Positions 25,887 to 31,991 of a stretch of DNA of 31,991 nucleotides are shown here, piece after piece. This DNA is from an uncultured Prevotella sp. (GTDB lineage Bacteria; Bacteroidota; Bacteroidia; Bacteroidales; Bacteroidaceae). The stretch lies in NCBI GenBank assembly GCA_905196835.1, contig CAJJWN010000034.1:1-31991 (forward strand). The letters are read 5' to 3'. Position numbers and translations under genes: made by a program. Below the pieces are notes generated by a model, which saw only the letters and a program-made list of their open reading frames with translations, did not search any database and had not been told where the DNA came from. The first letter of the stretch is position 1, and every line of letters starts with the position of its first letter.

Positions 25887-28274
25887 ATGGCAAAATTCAA
25901 CATTAAAAGCTATTTCACGTTCCTATCGAGGAACAAGGCGTACACGGCGGTCAACGTGTTCGGCCTCGCCGTAAGCCTGATGTTCGTCATAGTAATCGGC
26001 CTTTACGCGTGGCAGGAGTTCAGCATAGACCGCCAGCACAGCAAGGCCGGCCGCATTTACGCCATAGGAATACAATATGACGGCGACCATACGCCCATGG
26101 CAAACAGCCACCACGCCGTGCTGCGCTACATGCAGAAGCACTATCCCGAAATAGAACAGACCTGCGGTTTCGTGAAAGGAAGCCTGCGCATACCCGACCG
26201 CGGGAACACGGTCAACGCCTCGGTGTTGGAGACCGACTCGACGTTCTTCTCCATGTTCGACTTCAAACTGCTGCGCGGCGACCGCCGCACGTGCCTCGCG
26301 CAGAAAGGCAACATCGTCGTTACGGAGGGCTTTGCGCGCCGCTTCTTCGGCACGGACGACGTTCTCGGGCGTCCGATTGTTACCGAAGACCAGCTCCGTT
26401 TCCGCATAACGGGCGTGGTGCAGGACTTCGACCACACCATTATTAAAGATGGCGTGGACGCCATTATCGACTTTTCCTATCGCGAAAGGGAGAACCAGAG
26501 CGACATGGACAAGTATTTTCCACACTCCGTAAGCTTGGGAGGCGCGGCCGCGTTCGTGCAAGTACGCGAAGGACACGACTTCATGCAGAAGGAGAAAGAC
26601 GTGCAGCGGTACTTCCAGGAGTTCTGGCCGAGAGACAAGGACGACGTCTTCCAGTTCGTCCCCGTGCTCCTTCCGCTTGACCGCCTGTACTTTTCAGGCT
26701 GCAAATACACCGGCGCACTCGTCCTCGGCAACTACAAATTGGTAAGCATACTGGCCGCCGTTGCACTGGTAATACTGCTCTTCTCCATAATGAACTACGT
26801 CAACCTGACCGTAGCGCAGAGCGGTTACAGGGCAAGGGAGATGGCTACGCGCCGCCTCTTCGGCTGCACCAAGAGCGGCGTAGGCGGCAACATGTTCGGC
26901 GAGTCGTTGGTGATGTGCCTGCTGTCGCTCGCCATAGCCGTGGCCTTTGCCTGCGTATTCGCGCCTTACATGGGGCAGCTGCTCGAAACGTCAATCAGCC
27001 TCAAGCCGCTCTTTAGCCCCGGAGGATTGGCCGTAATAGCGGTGTTCGTGCTCGTGGTAAGCTTCCTCGCAGGCGCACTTCCTGCCACAATACTGTCGAA
27101 AGTAAAGCCTATCGAGGTGGTGCGCGGCACGTTCACCAAGCAGACCAAGCTCGTGTTCTCGCGCATTTTCATAACCGTGCAGAACGTAATCACCATCACG
27201 ATGCTCTCATGCGCCCTCATAATGTCGCTCCAGATGCTGCATCTTACGAAGGCGCCGCTGGGCTTCAAGACCGAGAACAACCTCGTAATCTACGGCCAGA
27301 CGGCGTTTGCAGGCAGCGGACTGGACGTGTTCCTTGACAAGGTTCGCGCCCTGCCGGAGGTCAAGGCGGCTGCTCCGTCAATAGGAAACCCGGCCGACGG
27401 CGGCAACAACAACACCATAATGATAGAAGGAGACAAGGAACATACCGGCTTCCAGATGTTCACCGCCACGCCGGATTTTATGAAAATATACGGCATTACG
27501 CTGAAACACGACCTGCACGCCGAGGGCGACAGCATACTGTACATGAACGACCTGGCCCTCAAGGCGTTTCACATGAAGCCGACAGACACGCACATGAGCG
27601 ACAGGTATGACCAGGGTTACTTCTGGCGTTTCCCTAAAAACCCGACGCTCGGAGGTGTAATCAACGACATACGCCTGCGTTCAATACTCGAAGAGGAGAA
27701 ACCTATCATGATTCTGATAACCAAGAAGGTCATTGAGCCTTGGGTGGTTTCGGTGCAGGTGGAGGGCGACCCGGTGGAGGCTTACGCCAAAATCAGGGAC
27801 ATATATAAAGAGGTGTTCCACGAGGAGTTGGAGCAATACTGGCCGCCGTTCGTTGACAAGCAGGTGGAGGTTTACTTCGAAGACGAGCTTCGCACTACCA
27901 AAATCGTGACGCTCTTCGCCTTCGTAGCCATAGTAATATCGCTGCTCGGACTTGTCGCAATGTCAACGTACTTCATACAGCAACGCGCTAAGGAGATTGC
28001 GATACGCAAGGTGTTCGGCTCTACGGGCAACCAAATCCGCACGCGCCTAATCCGTTCCTTCCTGCTGTATGTAGGCATAGCGTTCGTCATCGCCGTGCCA
28101 ATCATCGTGTACTTCATGGCCGACTGGCTCTCGCAATACAGCTACCGTATTGTATGGTGGCCGTACATTATCGTGGCAGGCCTCATCGTTTTGCTAATCA
28201 GCTACGCCGCCGTGGCCGTACAGAGCTGGATTGCGGCGGGAGAGAACCCGGTAAAGAATATTAAGCAGGAGTAA
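25887..28274 (+). CDS. FtsX/MacB-type ABC permease 3
   Basis: 795-residue paralogue of permeases 1 and 2 with the same plan of eight helices and two large periplasmic domains, and no ATPase domain. The N terminus (FNIKSYFTFLSRNKAYTAVN) and C-terminal block (KEIAIRKVFGSTGNQIRTRL, tail NPVKNIKQE) are nearly identical to the others. The first periplasmic domain is slightly longer and distinct (for example YRERENQSDMDKYFPHSVSL). Around 26770-26850 the DNA is almost identical to permease 1 and less so to permease 2, a sign of gene conversion or of a 1/3 duplication. Confidence 0.92.
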   Translation: MAKFNIKSYFTFLSRNKAYTAVNVFGLAVSLMFVIVIGLYAWQEFSIDRQHSKAGRIYAIGIQYDGDHTPMANSHHAVLRYMQKHYPEIEQTCGFVKGSLRIPDRGNTVNASVLETDSTFFSMFDFKLLRGDRRTCLAQKGNIVVTEGFARRFFGTDDVLGRPIVTEDQLRFRITGVVQDFDHTIIKDGVDAIIDFSYRERENQSDMDKYFPHSVSLGGAAAFVQVREGHDFMQKEKDVQRYFQEFWPRDKDDVFQFVPVLLPLDRLYFSGCKYTGALVLGNYKLVSILAAVALVILLFSIMNYVNLTVAQSGYRAREMATRRLFGCTKSGVGGNMFGESLVMCLLSLAIAVAFACVFAPYMGQLLETSISLKPLFSPGGLAVIAVFVLVVSFLAGALPATILSKVKPIEVVRGTFTKQTKLVFSRIFITVQNVITITMLSCALIMSLQMLHLTKAPLGFKTENNLVIYGQTAFAGSGLDVFLDKVRALPEVKAAAPSIGNPADGGNNNTIMIEGDKEHTGFQMFTATPDFMKIYGITLKHDLHAEGDSILYMNDLALKAFHMKPTDTHMSDRYDQGYFWRFPKNPTLGGVINDIRLRSILEEEKPIMILITKKVIEPWVVSVQVEGDPVEAYAKIRDIYKEVFHEELEQYWPPFVDKQVEVYFEDELRTTKIVTLFAFVAIVISLLGLVAMSTYFIQQRAKEIAIRKVFGSTGNQIRTRLIRSFLLYVGIAFVIAVPIIVYFMADWLSQYSYRIVWWPYIIVAGLIVLLISYAAVAVQSWIAAGENPVKNIKQE

Positions 28275-28317
28275 GAATAAAGTAAAAAAGTAAAAAGGTA
28301 AAAAAGTAAAAGACGGT

Positions 28318-28420
28318 CAATCGCATTGCAAAAGGTGGCCTTTTAGGCTGTAAAAGGCCACCTTTTAGAGGCCAAAAGACGGCCTTTTGCAAAGCCAACA
28401 ATAATACATTGATAATCAAG
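28318..28420. repeat. Family B palindromic element, copy 8
   Basis: The cleanest copy. Read on the minus strand: TTGATTATCAA, about 20 bp, then AAAAGGCCGTCTTTT, AAAAGGTGGCCTTTT and AAAAGGCCACCTTTT separated by 7 bp each. The 223-bp spacer 28275-28497 has only B and D, preceded by an A-rich AAAAAGTAAA tract; A and C are absent. Confidence 0.9.
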
Positions 28421-28455
28421 TAATTACAGACGGCGCAGCGAAACGCGGCAAACTT

Positions 28456-28496
28456 CACCGTAAAACCGTATAACCCAATAACCGTATAACCGTAAA
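28456..28496. repeat. Short-repeat tract D upstream of permease 4
   Basis: CACCGTAAAACCGTATAACC and ATAACCGTATAACCGTAAAC run directly into the ATG at 28498, preceded by CGCGGCAAACTTCACC as in the other spacers. Confidence 0.85.
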
Positions 28497-28497
28497 C

Positions 28498-30879
28498 ATG
28501 AACAATTTTATCAACGCATTAAAGAACATTCCGCGGCGAGGACAGCACAATTTCGTCAAAATACTGTGCCTCGGCGTTGGCTTCGCGCTGGCTTCGGTGC
28601 TAATAGCCAAATTGTGGTACGAGCACGAATACGACACGTGTTATCAAGACCACGACCGCATTTACCGCATTAGCGAGGTGATACAAAGAGGCTCCGACCC
28701 AAACGTATTGTACGGCAACACGCCCGGAGGAGTAGCACCGTTGCTGAAAAAGAACCTTCCGCAAATCACCGTTGCTACAAGAATAAACCCTTGTTGCGAC
28801 GATGAAGAGATGAAGATAGACACGGAACGGCGCGTCAAGGGCAACGTCTACATAGTTGACTCGTGCTTCTTCAAGGTGTTCACGACAAAGATTTTGGAGG
28901 GCGACGCCGACGAAACGCTCGCAAAACCGTTCTACTGCCTTGTGTCGCGGACTATGGCCGAGCGCATGGGCGGCGACGTTGTGGGGCGCAAGCTTGAGTG
29001 TACCACCATACCGGGATTAGTTATGACCGTCGGCGCGGTGTACGAAGACTACCCTTGGAACTCTACGTTCCACGACTATGACGTGATGCTCTCAATGGCG
29101 ACGCAACGCTCGTTCAGCTACGACGGGCAGGACAACCTGATGGGAAACGACCGCTACCGCTCGTTCATAAAGGTCACTCCAGGGTGCCACCCGGAGCTGG
29201 GCGAGTTTGACGCGACGGTAAAACAGCTTGTAGACAAGCTCATGGCGGAGCTGAAAAAGGACAACATCGACTATGCGCTGAAGTTCACCCCGGTATCAAA
29301 ATACCACTACGAGAACAGCGACTCGAAGCAGATGTACCTCGTGATGCTCATCCTCGCAGCTGTGGTCTTGGCCGCCAGCGTGCTCAACTACCTGCTAATA
29401 GTGATGGGAAACACCGTGACGAGGGCCAAGGAAATGGCCGTAAGGAAGTGTTACGGAGCGATGCCGCGCACAATATTCGGCATCACCGTGGCCGAGACTT
29501 CAGTGCATATCGTGCTGTCGTTGGTGCTGGCCGCCGCGCTAATATATGTCTGCAAAGGCTCCATAGAGACGCTGCTCGACGCCCCGGCCACGGCCCTGTT
29601 CACCAACAAAGGCGTGCTCTTCCTTGCCGCTCTGCTGGTCGTTGTGTTCATAATCAGCGCCATACTGCCCGGCAAGATGTACAACGCCGTGCCCGTGACG
29701 ACGGCCTTCCGCGGCTTCACGGAGAACCGACGGAGGTGGAAAATGGCTTTGCTGGCCGTGCAGTTCGTGTTCGTCAGCTTCCTTGTATGCCTGCTCTTAG
29801 TAGTTAACAGGCAGTACGCCACGCTCCTGGACTTCAACCTCGGCTATGAATACGACCGCCTCGCGCTCGTCAACATCAACCAAATAAAAGGCGAGGAACG
29901 CCGCGCCATGGTGGCCGAACTCGGCAAGATGACCGAGGTGGAGGCATGGACGCCGGTGACATACCCCATGTTCGACCAGGGCAGCGGCAACAACATAGTT
30001 GACCCGGAGACGCGAGAAGAGCTGTTTAACGCCCACGACCTGTACATGACGGGCGACAACTTCTTCAGCCTTACGGGCGTGAAAATACTGCAAGGGCGCG
30101 GCTTCAACGCCCACAGCGACAGCCTGCGCGAGGTCATGGTAAGCCCCGACTTCGCCCAAAAGCTGAAAAACGCGAAGGGCTGGAACGACGTAATAGGCCG
30201 CAAAATACTTATATCAGAGCACAGTCAGAACTACAACGACCTGTTCACCATCGTTGGAATATACGACAAGTACCGCCCCAACACCGCGCTCGACGACGAC
30301 GACCGCCCCACGATGATGTTCTACTCCGACCCTTACGGAGGCTATATCAGCTACCTGCTCGTGAAGTTTCACGACCTGACGGCCGACAACATGCAGGCCG
30401 TGCAGCGGCGTCTCGCGCGGCTGTATCCCGGCAAGACAGTCATTGTAGACAGCTACAAGAGGCAGCTGGACACATGGTATGACGGGGTAAAGAACTTCCG
30501 TTCGGCGGTCATCATAGCCGGACTGTGCGCCCTACTCATAGCCCTTTTAGGATTGATTGGCTACATTAATGACGAGATGCAGCGGCGAAGCAAGGAAATA
30601 GCGATACGCAAGGTGAACGGCGCAAGCACCGTCAGCGTGCTGCGCCTGATGCTGCGCGGCGTGCTTGTGACGGCCGTTCCGGCATCAATCGTAGGCGCGG
30701 CGGCCGCCGGATGGGTGGCAGGCAAGTGGCTTGAAGACTTTAGCGTGAAGGCCGGCATGAGCCTCTGGCTGTTCATCGCAGGCATTATCACGGTGCTGGC
30801 GGTCATCGCCGCCACGGTAATAGCCGATGCCTATCGCACCGCCAACGGCAATCCCGTGAAGCATTTGAAGGATGAATGA
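28498..30879 (+). CDS. FtsX/MacB-type ABC permease 4 (diverged)
   Basis: 793-residue permease with the same plan as the three before it but little close identity: it starts MNNFINALKNIPRRGQHNFV instead of the shared FNLKSYF sequence. Helix 1 is near 18-40. The middle helices include LVMLILAAVVLAASVLNYLL, and the C-terminal FtsX block starts SAVIIAGLCALLIALLGLIG and ends NPVKHLKDE. Short FtsX signatures are kept (KEIAIRKVNGAS, AKEMAVRKCYGA). It is therefore an older member of the array and might be the constant partner of the three variable permeases; that is inference. Confidence 0.9.
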   Translation: MNNFINALKNIPRRGQHNFVKILCLGVGFALASVLIAKLWYEHEYDTCYQDHDRIYRISEVIQRGSDPNVLYGNTPGGVAPLLKKNLPQITVATRINPCCDDEEMKIDTERRVKGNVYIVDSCFFKVFTTKILEGDADETLAKPFYCLVSRTMAERMGGDVVGRKLECTTIPGLVMTVGAVYEDYPWNSTFHDYDVMLSMATQRSFSYDGQDNLMGNDRYRSFIKVTPGCHPELGEFDATVKQLVDKLMAELKKDNIDYALKFTPVSKYHYENSDSKQMYLVMLILAAVVLAASVLNYLLIVMGNTVTRAKEMAVRKCYGAMPRTIFGITVAETSVHIVLSLVLAAALIYVCKGSIETLLDAPATALFTNKGVLFLAALLVVVFIISAILPGKMYNAVPVTTAFRGFTENRRRWKMALLAVQFVFVSFLVCLLLVVNRQYATLLDFNLGYEYDRLALVNINQIKGEERRAMVAELGKMTEVEAWTPVTYPMFDQGSGNNIVDPETREELFNAHDLYMTGDNFFSLTGVKILQGRGFNAHSDSLREVMVSPDFAQKLKNAKGWNDVIGRKILISEHSQNYNDLFTIVGIYDKYRPNTALDDDDRPTMMFYSDPYGGYISYLLVKFHDLTADNMQAVQRRLARLYPGKTVIVDSYKRQLDTWYDGVKNFRSAVIIAGLCALLIALLGLIGYINDEMQRRSKEIAIRKVNGASTVSVLRLMLRGVLVTAVPASIVGAAAAGWVAGKWLEDFSVKAGMSLWLFIAGIITVLAVIAATVIADAYRTANGNPVKHLKDE

Positions 30880-30889
30880 GAAGTACGGT

Positions 30890-31117
30890 CATGCGGTTAT
30901 AAGGTTGTAAGGTTATACGGTCGTGAGGTTATAAGGTTGTAAGGTCATACGGTAGAATAACAATAAAGCCGTAAAACCGCACAACCGCATAATCATAAAA
31001 CCCTAAAACCGTATAACCCAACAACCTTAAAACCGCACAACCCGATAACCGTAAAACCCTAAAACCGCAATAAACACCGTATAACCCTAAAACCGTATAA
31101 CCCTAAAACCGTAAATA
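30890..31117. repeat. Long short-repeat tract D upstream of the ATPase gene
   Basis: About 230 bp made almost wholly of degenerate units. The left third reads GGTTATAAGGTTGTAAGGTT; the rest reads in the opposite sense (AAAACCGTATAACCCTAAAA). The switch lies near 30950-30970. The two halves could pair as a large imperfect hairpin. The tract ends 2 bp before the ATPase ATG and holds no gene. Confidence 0.88.
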
Positions 31118-31118
31118 T

Positions 31119-31781
<663 letters not shown>

Positions 31782-31849
31782 AATGCGAAAAGCGGTTCAT
31801 CCGTAAATCTGTTGGATGAAGTAAAAGCTCTATTAATGAAAACATTTGT

Positions 31850-31986
31850 TCCGCCGGATTTGCAATCCGGCGGTTTCTAATTGCGGATTTGCAATCCGCA
31901 CATGCCCATACATTTACCTCATGGTTGTGTGGTTTGAGCGGATTGCAAATCCTTATATTACTTTTCGGCGGATTGCAAATCCGCCA
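31850..31986. repeat. Cluster of GGATTTGCAATCC palindromes (family G) after the ATPase
   Basis: Four palindromes share the core GGATTTGCAATCC. CCGCCGGATTTGCAATCCGG (from 31851) and GCGGATTTGCAATCCGC (31883) stand in one sense; GCGGATTGCAAATCC (31938) and GGCGGATTGCAAATCCGCC (31967) in the other. The first hairpin, followed by TTTCT, may end the export transcript. The last 210 bp of the window contain no gene that I can support. Confidence 0.8.
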
Positions 31987-31991
31987 AAACA

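Overview
The window looks like a Bacteroidota chromosome, most likely Prevotella-like. The evidence is promoters of the TTTG-N20-TAnnTTTG type, almost no Shine-Dalgarno sequences, a GH97 enzyme beside a SusR-like membrane regulator, the dut-TPR-DUF4292-EnvC-like gene order, and many short palindromic intergenic repeats in fairly GC-rich DNA. The genus is inferred from recall and was not searched.

Layout. 1-4300 (minus): a secreted inverting-type GH97 alpha-glucosidase behind a TPR/membrane/helix-turn-helix regulator, with no susC/susD pair visible. 4300-7100: rpsT and tRNA-Glu (minus), recO (plus), dgt dGTPase (minus). 7360-12067: a compact plus-strand run of dut, a TPR lipoprotein, a DUF4292 lipoprotein and an EnvC-like coiled-coil protein whose LytM domain has lost its zinc ligands. 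12228-13706: a minus-strand pair, one unrecognised protein and a DUF805 membrane protein.

14306-31781 is the most interesting part. A minus-strand response regulator and histidine kinase overlap by 11 bp. They are divergent from a plus-strand export locus: TolC-like outer-membrane protein, membrane-fusion adaptor, four large FtsX/MacB-type permeases (three close paralogues and one diverged) and a single ABC ATPase. The regulator is an NtrC-type sigma-54 activator. Directly upstream of tolC are a 15/16 match to the sigma-54 promoter consensus and two tandem 17-bp palindromes with centres 21 bp apart, which are good candidate activator sites. The likely scheme is kinase to regulator to sigma-54 to a tripartite MacAB-TolC-like exporter in which several permeases share one ATPase. 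Substrate and signal cannot be read from the sequence.

The intergenic DNA is full of repeat families. These are an approximately 100-bp element with AAAAGGNNNNCTTTT palindromes every 22 bp (family B, eight copies), two MITE-like elements with terminal inverted repeats (A and C), AACCGTATAACC-type short repeats in front of four export genes (D), an inverted pair flanking tolC and the adaptor (E), and single elements F, G and H. Two permease spacers carry the same elements in the same order, which indicates that permease plus spacer was duplicated as a unit.
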